Below, in pieces: positions 24,639-34,134 of a DNA stretch of 64,000 nt; the first letter of the stretch is position 1, and the number at the start of each line of letters is the position of its first letter. This DNA comes from JADZAI01 sp964390465 (GTDB lineage: Bacteria; Pseudomonadota; Alphaproteobacteria; Micropepsales; Micropepsaceae). The translations under genes were made by a program, and so were the position numbers. A model generated the notes under the pieces. That model ran no database searches. It was not told where the DNA came from and worked only from the letters and a program-made list of their open reading frames with translations. The stretch covers positions 186,001 through 250,000 of the forward strand of contig CAYMIJ010000002.1 in NCBI GenBank assembly GCA_964390465.1, in the 5' to 3' direction.

Positions 24639-26906
24639 ATGGTCACTGCGGCAGGCAATCCCCGTCTGCTGCTGCGCCGCCTGCGTGACATCATGCAGGA
24701 GCGCACGAGCGCGCAGGATCGGCTCGACCGCATCGTGATGCTCATTGCCTCCAATATGGTGGCCGAGGTCTGTTCGATCTATCTGGTGCGCGCGGGCGGC
24801 TGGCTTGAACTGTTCGCAACAGAAGGTCTGAACAAGGATGCGGTGCATCGCACCCGCCTGAAAAAGGGCGAAGGTCTGGTGGGTGACATTGCCCAGCATG
24901 CCCGTCCGCTGAACCTGCCTGACGCGCAAAGTCATCCCCACTTCCTGTTCCTGCCGGAAACCGGCGAAGCGCCGTTCCAGTCTTTCATGGGCGTGCCCAT
25001 TCTGCGCGACGGCCAATGCCTTGGCGTCATCGTCGTTCAGAACAAGACACGTCGCCTATACGACGAAGAAGAAGTCGAGGCCGCGCAGACCATCGCGATG
25101 GTGCTGGCCGAAATGGTCGCATCGGGCGAACTGGTATCGCCCAATGATCTGGAAACGGCGGGTATAAGGCGCGACCGCCCATGGCGCGCCAAGGGCGCGG
25201 CCATCGCGCCGGGTGTCGCCATCGGTCAGGTCGTGCTGCACCAGCCGCGCGTCAAGGTCGAGCGGCTGATCGCCGAAAATCCCGATCTTGAACGCGAACG
25301 CCTGGAACAGGCTGTTGCCGAGCTGCGCTCATCCGTCGACGAGATGGTCGACCATGAAGACATGGACCTGCTGGGTGACACACGCGAGGTGCTGGAAGCC
25401 TATCGCATGTTCGCCAATGATTCCGGCTGGTTGAACAGGTTGCGCGAAGCGATCAGTACGGGCCTCACCGCCGAGGCCGCGGTTGAACGTGTGCAGTCGG
25501 AAACCCGCGCGCGGCTCATGCGGCATACCGACCCTTATCTGCGTGAGCGGGCGCATGATCTGGATGATCTCGCCAACCGACTGCTGCGCCATCTGGCCGG
25601 TCTGGCGGATACGGCAGCCGGTGCCATGCTGCCCGACAATGTGGTGCTGGTCGCCCGCGCCATGGGGCCGGCCGAACTGCTCGACTATGACCGCGCCAAA
25701 CTGAAGGCTGTGGTGCTTGAGGAAGGCTCGCCCACCAGCCATGTGGCGATTGTCGCGCGGGCGCTGGGTGTCCCGCTGGTCGGGCGCATCGAGGATCTGG
25801 TCGATCAGGCCGACAACGGTAATGCCATCATCGTGGATGGCGAACGCGGCGAAGTGCATCTGCGACCAGCCGGTGACGTTGTTTCGGCCTATCGCGCCAA
25901 GCTGGCGGTGATGGCCCAGCGCGAGCTTGAGTTTGCGGCTCTGCGCGATACGCCAGCCGAAACAAAAGACGGCGTCCAGCTGACCCTCCTGCTGAATGCG
26001 GGTCTTGCAGTCGACCTGCCTCATATCGATGAAACCGGGGCCGGCGGTATCGGGCTCTTCCGCACCGAGCTGCCCTTCATGATTACCCCGCGCCTGCCGC
26101 GTCTGGCGCAGCAGACCGATCTTTATGCCCGTGTGCTGACGGCAGCCGGCGATCGGCCCGTCACGTTCCGCACACTCGATCTGGGCGGGGACAAGGTGCT
26201 GCCCTATCTGCCGATGGCGGCGGAAGAAAATCCGGCCATGGGCTGGCGCGCCATCCGCATCAGCCTCGACCGCCCCGGCCTGCTCCGCTACCAGCTGCGC
26301 GCACTCATCGCCGCCGCGGCGGGGCGCACGCTGCGCGTCATGTTTCCGATGATTGCGGAAGTTGCCGAGTTTGTGGCGGCCCGCGCGGTGCTGGACAAGG
26401 AACTGGCCCGCGCCAGAGACAAGGGCCAGACACTGCCAGCTGAGGTTCTGGCCGGCACCATGCTTGAAGTGCCATCGCTTGGCTGGAGCCTCACGCCCTT
26501 GTTGAAAGTCGCGGACTTCCTTTCGCTGGGCACCAACGATCTGATGCAGTTTTTCTTCGCGGCAGACCGGGGCAATCCGAAACTGGGAGACCGCTACGAC
26601 ACGCTGAGTCCGGCTTTCCTGCGTTTTGTCAGGCAGATCGTCGATGCCTGCGCCGAGGCGGGCAAGCCTCTGACTGTTTGCGGCGAGATGGCGGGACGTC
26701 CGCTTGAGGCACTGGCGCTGGCGGCGCTGGGTGTGCGGCAATTCTCCATGCAGCCACACGGGATCGGCCCGGTGAAACAGGCCCTGCGCAGCGTGCCGCT
26801 GGTGCCGCTTTCGACTTTCCTCACCGCGCGGCTGGATGATCCCGGCCATACGCTGCGCACAGCCTTTCAGGCCGAGGCGGAACGGCACGGCGCCATCCTG
26901 ATTTAA
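24639..26906 (+). CDS. ptsP: PTS-Ntr enzyme I (phosphoenolpyruvate-protein phosphotransferase PtsP)
   Basis: The protein has 755 residues. An N-terminal GAF domain (about 15-160) is followed by the enzyme I domains: the phosphohistidine site EEGSPTSHVAIVARALGVP at about 363-381, and the PEP-binding TIM barrel with TGAGGIGLFRTELPFM, VTFRTLDLGGDKVLPYL and LSLGTNDLMQFFFAADR. PtsP passes phosphate from PEP to NPr and EIIA-Ntr, a regulatory chain that senses glutamine through the GAF domain in several alphaproteobacteria. The gene starts one base after lysC stops, the order conserved in this class. Confidence 0.95.
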   Translation: MVTAAGNPRLLLRRLRDIMQERTSAQDRLDRIVMLIASNMVAEVCSIYLVRAGGWLELFATEGLNKDAVHRTRLKKGEGLVGDIAQHARPLNLPDAQSHPHFLFLPETGEAPFQSFMGVPILRDGQCLGVIVVQNKTRRLYDEEEVEAAQTIAMVLAEMVASGELVSPNDLETAGIRRDRPWRAKGAAIAPGVAIGQVVLHQPRVKVERLIAENPDLERERLEQAVAELRSSVDEMVDHEDMDLLGDTREVLEAYRMFANDSGWLNRLREAISTGLTAEAAVERVQSETRARLMRHTDPYLRERAHDLDDLANRLLRHLAGLADTAAGAMLPDNVVLVARAMGPAELLDYDRAKLKAVVLEEGSPTSHVAIVARALGVPLVGRIEDLVDQADNGNAIIVDGERGEVHLRPAGDVVSAYRAKLAVMAQRELEFAALRDTPAETKDGVQLTLLLNAGLAVDLPHIDETGAGGIGLFRTELPFMITPRLPRLAQQTDLYARVLTAAGDRPVTFRTLDLGGDKVLPYLPMAAEENPAMGWRAIRISLDRPGLLRYQLRALIAAAAGRTLRVMFPMIAEVAEFVAARAVLDKELARARDKGQTLPAEVLAGTMLEVPSLGWSLTPLLKVADFLSLGTNDLMQFFFAADRGNPKLGDRYDTLSPAFLRFVRQIVDACAEAGKPLTVCGEMAGRPLEALALAALGVRQFSMQPHGIGPVKQALRSVPLVPLSTFLTARLDDPGHTLRTAFQAEAERHGAILI

Positions 26907-26984
26907 GGGGCGCCGGCTTACCGCGCCCGCACCGTCTCAGGCTTGTCATTTTCCGTCTGAACCCTTACAGCCCCATTCCTCAAC

Positions 26985-27074
26985 GGACAGGTGGCCGAGC
27001 GGTTGAAGGCGCACGCCTGGAACGCGTGTAGACGGGCAACCGTCTCGAGGGTTCGAATCCCTCTCTGTCCGCCA
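26985..27074 (+). tRNA. tRNA-Ser, anticodon GGA
   Basis: All arms can be drawn: acceptor GGACAGG with TCTGTCC (last pair G-U), D arm in GCCGAGCGGTTGAAGGC, anticodon stem CACGC/GCGTG with loop CTGGAAC (anticodon GGA at 27019-27021), a long class II variable arm (TAGACGGGCAACCGTCTC), T arm GAGGG-TTCGAAT-CCCTC, discriminator G and an encoded CCA at 27072-27074. It reads UCC and UCU. A weak hairpin (CCGG-TTGA-CCGG) followed by CTGCCTTTCTTTT at about 27102-27127 may end transcription. No integrase or duplicated 3' end lies nearby. Confidence 0.96.
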
Positions 27075-27192
27075 CACACCGCCGATTGCCGCACAAATTG
27101 ACCGGTTGACCGGCTGCCTTTCTTTTCCAATCAGATAGTCATTTCTCAGGCGATCAGGACGTAGACTCATTCTGAGCGCACCAGATGCAAGC

Positions 27193-29070
27193 CTAGACGC
27201 CTTTCCTGCGTGCCTTGCGTGAGATGATCTTCAGCGCATCGGTGGTGGTGGTGGCGATGTCGCGGACGTGCAGGCTGCGACGCAGTCCGTCGATGAGCGT
27301 CCGATCACCCTCCTGCCAGATGCACAGCATCACCTGTGCGCCGGGCTTGCGGCGATGGATCTGACGTATCGCAGCGCGCAGATGAAGCGTGCTGAGCGGT
27401 TCTACAAAAGACAGGCACACCATCTGAGCGGCGGCGATTTCGGCGTCACCAGCTGCTGCGGCGGTCTTTCCGTCCATGGCACGCGCTGAAATCCCATGAT
27501 GGGAGACGACCTGCGCCAGCATGCGTCCGGCTGCCTCATCCAGTGGATGATCGCCGTGGATCACCGCGACGGCGCCCTTGCCGTTCCATTCGGCCGCGAG
27601 ATCGTTTTCGTTCAGACGTTCGCGGGTGATCTGCAGATCAGGGCCGATCTCGGCTGCGGCGGCTTCGGCTTCCACGCTCATCCGCACGCGCTTGTTCATC
27701 GGCACGTTTTCCATCAGGCGCACGAAATCGGTGGCGGCACTGGTCATCTTCTTCAGGCGATCGCCGCTGACCGTGCCACGCACGATGTCGTGATGCGCCC
27801 GGCGCAGCGCTTCGAGCGCAATGCGGTCATAAAAGGTCGGCAGACTGCGCTGTTTCAGGAACTGCGTTGCCTGATCGCGCGCCTCGCCGGGATCACCGGC
27901 CAGAATGCGTTGATAGAACATCTCGTGTGGTTTCAGCACAGGCCTGTCGCCCAGCGCTGTGTCGATGAAGCCCAGTGCCGGGATATGACGTGACATCACC
28001 ACGATGAAGATGGTCAGCGGCGCCGACAGCACCAACCCGATCGGCCCCCAGATATAGGCCCAGACGAGCGCCGCCAGCACGAGCGCGACGGGCGAAAGGC
28101 CAGAGCTTTTGCCATAAAGCATCGGCTCCAGAACATTCCCCGTCACCGGCTCTACTGCCAGGAACAGGCCCAGCGTCCACCAGAAACTGTTCCATGTGGG
28201 ATCATAGGCAAAGGCAATGAGTAGTGGCGGCAAGATGCCCAGCAGCGGCCCGACAAACGGCACGAAGCGCATGATGCCAGCGAGAATGCCCCACAGAAAC
28301 GGGCTGGGCAGGCCAATGGCCCACAATCCCGCACCGACCACCAGGCCAAAGCCGCCATTCAGCGCCACCTGTTCCAGAAGCTGGCGGCCCACGCGCCGCG
28401 CCGATTCATCCAGCGCGGCCGTGGTGCGCTGGATGTCGCCCTCACCGGCCATGCGGATGAAACGGTTGCGAATGTCCTCGCGCCCGGCCAGCAGAAAAGC
28501 CGATAGCAGCAGCATGGCGACCGCCATCGCGACCGGATGCACCATTGGCCCGATGAATTCGGAAAACTTCGTCATGGCGCTTTTGCGCTCGGCCAGCACC
28601 ACGGTCTGGGTTTTCGTCTTGACCTCGGTGCCGTTCGTTTCAACCGAATCCGGCGCGACTTCGATCAGAATGTCAGACAGAACTTCCGTTGCGCGCGTGA
28701 AGGGCCCGTCAGCCGATGCTTCATCGGCGATGACCTTCACCTTCTCGCGGATGGTCTTCCTGTAGTTGGGAAGGTCAGCAGCCAGTTCAGACATCTGCCG
28801 GTAGACGACGATGCCGGTGCCAGCGATCACACCAAGTGCCAGCAGGATACACACCAGCACTGCGACGGGACGGCCAAGGCGCAACCGGCGTTCCACGAAG
28901 TTGGAAATCGGGGCCAGCGCGAAGGCAAGAAGGATCCCCAGCACCAACGGGATGAAGATGTCCTGACCTTCCTTCAGGATCACCGTCAGGGCAATCACGA
29001 TCACCAGCGCCGCCATGACCTTCACGGCGGGGGCGGTTGAGCGCAGCAGGCGGTTGGCAATAACGTCCAT
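27193..29070 (-). CDS. AI-2E family transporter with extra C-terminal domain
   Basis: The protein has 625 residues. Residues 1-360 are a typical AI-2E/PerM permease: eight hydrophobic segments, with FLWGILAGIMRFVPFVGPLLG, GNVLEPMLYGKSSGLSPVALVLAAL and GPIGLVLSAPLTIFIVV. Most family members end there; this one continues for about 250 residues. The extension has a helical part with basic patches and then a Rossmann-like segment (GAVAVIHGDHPLDEAAGRML, QMVCLSFVEPLSTLHLRAAI) that recalls a B12-binding-type fold. The substrate is not known; autoinducer-2 export and ion transport are both described in the family. It is the last gene after the two signalling genes on the same strand. Confidence 0.85.
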   Translation of the reverse strand: MDVIANRLLRSTAPAVKVMAALVIVIALTVILKEGQDIFIPLVLGILLAFALAPISNFVERRLRLGRPVAVLVCILLALGVIAGTGIVVYRQMSELAADLPNYRKTIREKVKVIADEASADGPFTRATEVLSDILIEVAPDSVETNGTEVKTKTQTVVLAERKSAMTKFSEFIGPMVHPVAMAVAMLLLSAFLLAGREDIRNRFIRMAGEGDIQRTTAALDESARRVGRQLLEQVALNGGFGLVVGAGLWAIGLPSPFLWGILAGIMRFVPFVGPLLGILPPLLIAFAYDPTWNSFWWTLGLFLAVEPVTGNVLEPMLYGKSSGLSPVALVLAALVWAYIWGPIGLVLSAPLTIFIVVMSRHIPALGFIDTALGDRPVLKPHEMFYQRILAGDPGEARDQATQFLKQRSLPTFYDRIALEALRRAHHDIVRGTVSGDRLKKMTSAATDFVRLMENVPMNKRVRMSVEAEAAAAEIGPDLQITRERLNENDLAAEWNGKGAVAVIHGDHPLDEAAGRMLAQVVSHHGISARAMDGKTAAAAGDAEIAAAQMVCLSFVEPLSTLHLRAAIRQIHRRKPGAQVMLCIWQEGDRTLIDGLRRSLHVRDIATTTTDALKIISRKARRKGV

Positions 29071-29126
29071 CGGTGGCTCTCTCCTGCGCCGCCCGTCATC
29101 AACGGACCGCCGCATCATTCACACAA

Positions 29127-29528
29127 TCAGGTCTGCAGGGCCACTGTGGCGGTGGTCATGGCCTCACCGGGCAGCACGGCGGCAATCTGTTCCATCAGTC
29201 TGGGCAGATCGATCGGCTTGGGGTGATAGTCATTGCAACCGGCCTGAATCACGCGTTCGCGGTCACCGGCCATCGCATGTGCCGTAATGGCGATGATGGG
29301 AACGGCGTTGGTGAGGCTGTCGGCCTTCAGCGTGCGTGCGACGGTCCAGCCGTCAATGACGGGCAGATTCATGTCGAGCAGAATCACATCGGGTTGCGCC
29401 GAGCGTGCGGTTTCAATGCCCGCCTCGCCATCATGGGCCAGCAGTACCTCATGCCCGCGCCGCTGGAGCCTGCGCGAAAGGAAATCCCAGATCTGTTCGC
29501 TGTCTTCAACCAGAAGGATCTTAGCCAT
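29127..29528 (-). CDS. Single-domain response regulator
   Basis: The protein has 133 residues and is a CheY-like receiver alone: acidic pocket E8-D9 (LLVEDSEQ), phosphorylation site D52 in LLDMNLPVIDGW, T82 in IIAITAHAM and K104 in YHPKPID. There is no output domain. It overlaps the preceding hybrid kinase gene by eight bases, so it is made with it and probably acts in the same phosphorelay, either as a phosphate sink or by protein contact. Confidence 0.92.
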   Translation of the reverse strand: MAKILLVEDSEQIWDFLSRRLQRRGHEVLLAHDGEAGIETARSAQPDVILLDMNLPVIDGWTVARTLKADSLTNAVPIIAITAHAMAGDRERVIQAGCNDYHPKPIDLPRLMEQIAAVLPGEAMTTATVALQT

Positions 29529-32097
29529 TGGTGTTCTTCTCCCTGCTGTTCACGCTTGCGGGAACAAACCGTCTCAAGTCAGTCACGAGTGCATCCAGAG
29601 GTTTTGCCCCATCCCTGACAACATGGGCCGAGGATTCCTGCAGGCTGCGCATTTTCTGGTCGCTGAGATCTTCCGACGTCAGCGCCACGATAGGCACGCC
29701 GTCCCATGCCGATTCTGCGCGCATGGCGCGGATGAAGGCATAGCCATCCATGTCGGGCATTACGAGATCGACCAGCACCAGCGCGGGGTTGTGGCGCTCA
29801 AGCGCATCAAGCGCTGATTGGCCATCCTGCGCCTCCACAACGCTCCAGCCATCCTTGACCAGCGAGGCGGCAAGGCCTGCGCGCGTGTCGGGGTCATCAT
29901 CCACCACCAGCGCGGTGCCGCGCTCTGCCATGCCTGCGGCAATGGTAAGCGACTGGCCCAATGCTTCGCGGCTGACGGGCTTCTTCAGATAGCCATTGGC
30001 CCCCATCGCATAAGCGAAGCGCTGCTCGTCGAGAACGGTTTGAATGATGACCGGAATGTCGCGTGTGGCCGCGCTGCCGCGCAATGTCTGGAGAACCTGC
30101 CAGCCATCAAGGCCCGGCATCAGGACATCGAGAAGGATGGCAGCGGGCGCGCGTGCCCGCACCATCGCCAGCGCCTCATGCCCGCTGGCCGCAACAGCGA
30201 CACTGAAGCCTTCTTTCACCAGCAGACGGTTCAGAAGCTCGCGGGCGTCTGGATCGTCATCGACCACCAGCACATAGCCTGATGGGCGTTCGCTCGCAGC
30301 TGAATCCGAGGGCACATCTGTTATGGCATGGGCTGGATCTGCTTCAGGCGGCTGGTAGATCACAGGAACAGTGACGTGAAATGAAGAGCCCTTGCCCGGT
30401 GCGCTTTCCACCTCGATGGAGCCCCCCAGCAGGGTGACCAGCGCCCGTGACAGCGCAAGCCCAAGCCCTGTGCCGCCATATTTGCGCGTTGTCGTATCAT
30501 CGGCCTGCCGAAACCGCTGAAACAGGTTTTCAACCTGTTCCGTCGTCATGCCGATGCCCGTGTCGGCGACGCTGAGGCGCAGCCCGACCGCGTCATGACG
30601 GGCGGCCGTGATGGTGATCTGCCCGTCCTTTGTAAACTTCGCGGCATTGCCAATCAGGTTCAGAAGGACTTGACGCAGTTTCAGGTCATCGGTGTGCAGA
30701 CGCATCGGCCCGCATGTGTTCACGATCGACAGCTTGTTGTTGTTCTTGGCGATCAGGGAACCGACAGCGTTTTCCACATCCGACAGAAGCGCACTCAGCG
30801 TGAAGTCCACCGGTGCCACATCCATGCGCTGGGCCTCGATCTTGGACAGGTCCAGAACGTCGTTAATCAGGCCCAACAAGTGCCGGGCATTGGTGTTGAT
30901 TTTGCCAAGGTCGGGAAGGAATCCCTGATGCCCGCTATCCGCCATGTCTTCTTCCAGAAGCTCGCAATAGCCGATCACGGCGGTCAACGGTGTGCGCAGC
31001 TCATGGCTCATATTGGCGATGAAGGTGGATTTGGCCTGATTGGCAGCGTTGGCCTCATCGCGCGCCTGCTGGAGTGCCTGATCCCATTCCTTCTGGCGCG
31101 TGACATCGACAATCATGAGACCAGCGCCGGACGCTTCATCGGAAGGGCGGTCGGTCAGAGTCACCGGAAAGGCGCGTGAGGTCACAAAACGGCTCTGGCC
31201 CCCTTGCGTCGTCAACTGCACAGCCTGATCCGACGTCACGATGGCGGTATCTTCTGAATCGGCCGTCAGCGCTGAAACGCTCGACCGGCGGTCATGGGCG
31301 CTCGCTTCTGCAAGATCCTTGGAGACATGACGCAGCAGCGTGCCGTTCAACGTCGCTGCATCCACACCTGTCATGGTCGCAAACGCATTATTGGCCATGG
31401 CGATACGGCCCGTCCTGTCGGTCAGCGCGATGCCTGCCGGGATGTTCTCGAAGATCTGGTTCAGAAGCTGGCGGAATTGGGTGTTGCTGCGCGCCCCACG
31501 CAGCACGATCATCGCCAGCATACCAGCCGAAAGCAGAAAGCCCGCAAGACCTGCTGCGGCGAGGGGGCTCCACAGGCGCGTGATGCTGGCCTCGTCGGCT
31601 TCCGCAAGATTGCGGGCGCGGGCCTGCATCTCGTTGATCAGCGCGCGCAAGGCATCCATCTCGGCCTTGCCGATGCCGGTCATGACAAGCACCTGGGCTG
31701 CCTCGAATGACTGCGCGCGGCGGGCCTCGACGATCTTCTGGCCGAAGGCGATCTTGCTGTTGGCCTGTGCTACAACGCGGTCCACATCACCCGCCGGTGC
31801 GCCCGCATTGGCACCCAGCGCCTTCAGCTCCGACACGGTGCGGTCAAACACCGACAGGGCATCTTCGTAAGGCTGCAGAAAGCCCTCAGACCCGGCGATG
31901 ACATAACCGCGATAGCCGGTCTCGATATCCTTCACCACCGACAGCATCTCTTCGAGCTTGGCAGAAAAATGCTGCTGGCGTGTCTGATGGGCCTGATCGC
32001 GCAGGATGAAAATGATCGACAGGGCAAGGGACACGGTGCTCAGAACCGCCAGGAGAATGGCCGGCCTCAACCATGTTTTGCGAATGGCCGTGCGCAT
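29521..32097 (-). CDS. Hybrid sensor histidine kinase: CHASE3, PAS, kinase, two receivers
   Basis: The protein has about 858 residues from the ATG at 32097; an ATG at 32139 is also in frame. Order: membrane segment (about 9-32), a periplasmic CHASE3-like helical domain with ETGYRGYVIAGSEGFL, second membrane segment (about 177-199), PAS (about 208-331), HisKA with H365 in MSHELRTPL, HATPase (DTGIGM, GTGLGLALSRALV), and two receivers (LVVDDDPDARELL with ILLDVLMPGLDGW, and LVVDDDPDTRAGL with VLVDLVMPDMDGY). There is no Hpt domain. The signal is unknown. It is the first gene of a unit with the lone receiver and the AI-2E permease, and is back to back with the stress-response kinase. Confidence 0.92.
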   Translation of the reverse strand: MRTAIRKTWLRPAILLAVLSTVSLALSIIFILRDQAHQTRQQHFSAKLEEMLSVVKDIETGYRGYVIAGSEGFLQPYEDALSVFDRTVSELKALGANAGAPAGDVDRVVAQANSKIAFGQKIVEARRAQSFEAAQVLVMTGIGKAEMDALRALINEMQARARNLAEADEASITRLWSPLAAAGLAGFLLSAGMLAMIVLRGARSNTQFRQLLNQIFENIPAGIALTDRTGRIAMANNAFATMTGVDAATLNGTLLRHVSKDLAEASAHDRRSSVSALTADSEDTAIVTSDQAVQLTTQGGQSRFVTSRAFPVTLTDRPSDEASGAGLMIVDVTRQKEWDQALQQARDEANAANQAKSTFIANMSHELRTPLTAVIGYCELLEEDMADSGHQGFLPDLGKINTNARHLLGLINDVLDLSKIEAQRMDVAPVDFTLSALLSDVENAVGSLIAKNNNKLSIVNTCGPMRLHTDDLKLRQVLLNLIGNAAKFTKDGQITITAARHDAVGLRLSVADTGIGMTTEQVENLFQRFRQADDTTTRKYGGTGLGLALSRALVTLLGGSIEVESAPGKGSSFHVTVPVIYQPPEADPAHAITDVPSDSAASERPSGYVLVVDDDPDARELLNRLLVKEGFSVAVAASGHEALAMVRARAPAAILLDVLMPGLDGWQVLQTLRGSAATRDIPVIIQTVLDEQRFAYAMGANGYLKKPVSREALGQSLTIAAGMAERGTALVVDDDPDTRAGLAASLVKDGWSVVEAQDGQSALDALERHNPALVLVDLVMPDMDGYAFIRAMRAESAWDGVPIVALTSEDLSDQKMRSLQESSAHVVRDGAKPLDALVTDLRRFVPASVNSREKNTNG

Positions 32098-32302
32098 TGT
32101 CCTGATTCCGGTCCCCTCAGACTGTGTGTGATAACGCATGCCCAGTCATTTGGTTGCATGACAGCGCAGGATTCATGGGTCTTCATGATTTTGAGCTTGC
32201 GGGGCCTTGCTGCGTTTGCCACGAGTTGCTGCGTTGCCTTGTCGGGACTGGTCATGGCTGATCCATGTGCCGTGACCGCATCGAACCCGGAGATCCTGCA
32301 CG

Positions 32303-34024
32303 GTGCCCATCAAGCGTCTTCGGCTGGCCGGTGATGTCGTCGCCAAACTGGCAGATGCGCTGCTCGAATGGATGGGGCGCTATTACCTGGGCCCGGTCTG
32401 GGTTGTCCTGCTGCTCGGACTGACGGGCACGGCAGCGCTCAGTTGGTCGTCATGGCGTTTTGCGCGTCAGGCGGCGACAGAACAGTTCAACGTACAGGCC
32501 GTGCATACGCGCGCGGCGCTCAACCGGAGCATGCAGGAATACATAAATCTGCTGAAACTGGCCGCCGGGTTTGCCGAAACGCAGGCCGTGGTCGATCGCA
32601 TGAACTGGAAGACCTTCATTTCAAGACTCGACATTGCCCAGTCTCTGCCCGGTGTGCAGGGCATCGGTTATGCTGCAGTCGTGCCGCCGGATCAGCTTGA
32701 AGCGCATGTCGCCCGTCAGCGCGCTGGCGGGCGCCCGGATTACACGATGCGGCCACAGGGCCTGCGTGACGTCTATACCGCGATTGTCGGTCTTGAGCCG
32801 GAAGACGAGCGTAATCTCGTGGCCATCGGCTTTGACATGTTCTCCGAGCCCATACGGCGCGCGGCAATGACCCGGGCGCGCGACACTGGCGAAGCGGCGC
32901 TCACCACCCATGTGAAGCTTGTGCAGGAAACAGGGCAGAATCCGCAGCCCGGCGCGCTGCTTTACATGCCCGTTTACGCGAGCACCGCTGACGGACGGCC
33001 CGTTTTGCGCGGTTATGCCTACGCAGCCTTCCGTCTGCACGACCTGCTCAGCCGGACTCTGCGCGCGAGCAAGCCCGAGATTTTTGATCTGGTTCGGGTG
33101 CAGGTCTTTGAAAACTCAGAAGAAAGCTTTCTGCTCTTTGATTCCTCTCCACCCTCCCACCCCGATTTTGTGACCGAACAGGTGCTTGAGATCGGCGGGC
33201 AAAAATGGACGCTGGCGATCTCATCGCTGGAGGCTTTTGAACAGCAGCATTCTCATGCGGAGCCACTGGCGATTGCAGTGATGGGTGGGTTGCTGACGGT
33301 TCTTATCGCCGCCTTCATGGGCCTGCTGACAGTTTCGCGCGCAAGCGCCTTGTCATCGCGCCTGTCGTTGGAACATGAGGTGCACGAGCGTGTCCGCGCG
33401 CAGGAACAGGAGCAGATCGCTAATCGTGAACTGATCCATCGCGTCAAGAATATGATGGCGATCATCGCTTCCATCGCGTCGCAAACAGCGCGCTACACGC
33501 CCGATCCGCAGAAATTCAATCAGGCGTTCCGCCAACGACTTTCAGCTCTTGGCCGAGTGCACGACCTGCTCAAGCCCAACCCATCCATACCTGCTGATTT
33601 GGGGGGATTGCTGGAGGAAGTGCTGGCCCCCTACCGCGAAACCCGTGCCGGACGTCTTTCACTGAGCGGTCCCAAGATCAACATACCCCAAGGCGATGCA
33701 GTGATGTTGAGTCTCGTTTTTAACGAGCTCGGCACCAATGCCACCAAATATGGAGCGTGGGCCAATGACAATGGCCGTGTAGATGTGAAATGGGAACTCA
33801 ATTCCCTGGATACAGGATCCGAAGTTCGTGTCGCCTGGCGCGAAAATGATGGACCTACCGTGACCTATACGGGGAACCAGGGCTTTGGCTCAAATGTAAT
33901 GAAATTCGCCATAGAGCGTGGGCTGCGCGGGCGGTTCCAGATAATTTATGGGTCCGATGGTTTGGCCTGCGATCTCAATTTTCCCCTGAAAACCGAGATT
34001 CCTTCCCCCGCAAAAACGTATTGA
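32303..34024 (+). CDS. CHASE-domain HWE histidine kinase of the general stress response
   Basis: The protein has 573 residues and starts with GTG at 32303 behind GGAG. A membrane segment at about 31-50 is followed by a periplasmic CHASE domain (about 75-265) and a second membrane segment (about 320-344). The cytosolic kinase is HWE/HisKA2 type: H379 in IHRVKNMMAIIASIASQTAR, N-box LVFNELGTNATKYGAW with N474, and W512-x-E514 in AWRENDGP. Kinases of this class phosphorylate PhyR in alphaproteobacteria, and PhyR lies three genes downstream, so this is probably the PhyK-type sensor. The CHASE ligand is unknown. Its final codons overlap an unused TTG of the next gene. Confidence 0.92.
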   Translation: MPIKRLRLAGDVVAKLADALLEWMGRYYLGPVWVVLLLGLTGTAALSWSSWRFARQAATEQFNVQAVHTRAALNRSMQEYINLLKLAAGFAETQAVVDRMNWKTFISRLDIAQSLPGVQGIGYAAVVPPDQLEAHVARQRAGGRPDYTMRPQGLRDVYTAIVGLEPEDERNLVAIGFDMFSEPIRRAAMTRARDTGEAALTTHVKLVQETGQNPQPGALLYMPVYASTADGRPVLRGYAYAAFRLHDLLSRTLRASKPEIFDLVRVQVFENSEESFLLFDSSPPSHPDFVTEQVLEIGGQKWTLAISSLEAFEQQHSHAEPLAIAVMGGLLTVLIAAFMGLLTVSRASALSSRLSLEHEVHERVRAQEQEQIANRELIHRVKNMMAIIASIASQTARYTPDPQKFNQAFRQRLSALGRVHDLLKPNPSIPADLGGLLEEVLAPYRETRAGRLSLSGPKINIPQGDAVMLSLVFNELGTNATKYGAWANDNGRVDVKWELNSLDTGSEVRVAWRENDGPTVTYTGNQGFGSNVMKFAIERGLRGRFQIIYGSDGLACDLNFPLKTEIPSPAKTY

Positions 34025-34032
34025 TCGAGGTG

Positions 34033-34057
34033 GGAACCAATGAGCCGATGAAGCGTT
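34033..34057 (+). promoter_or_regulatory. EcfG-type promoter GGAAC-N16-CGTT
   Basis: GGAAC at 34033-34037 is separated by 16 bases from CGTT at 34054-34057, an exact match to the consensus of EcfG-dependent promoters in alphaproteobacteria. It begins nine bases after the kinase stop and 102 bases before the ATG of the membrane protein. It can serve that gene and, through read-through, nepR and ecfG. This was the only exact match I found by eye in non-coding DNA of the window. Confidence 0.75.
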
Positions 34058-34134
34058 TAGTTCCTGACTTCACCTCCGATGCGACTGAACAGCCAGTCAC
34101 TCATATAGCCTTAAGACGCGAAGGGCGTATAACC

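Noticed and set aside
26985..27192. tRNA-Ser as an attachment site for an integrated element
   Set aside because: There is no integrase gene and no repeated tRNA 3' end in the window; the following gene is a permease on the other strand.
32185..32334. Small frame of 49 codons with a signal-peptide-like start (MILSLRGLAAFATSCCVALS) just before the HWE kinase
   Set aside because: It has no ribosome-binding site, overlaps the kinase start by 32 bases, and its tail is only the kinase N terminus read in another frame.
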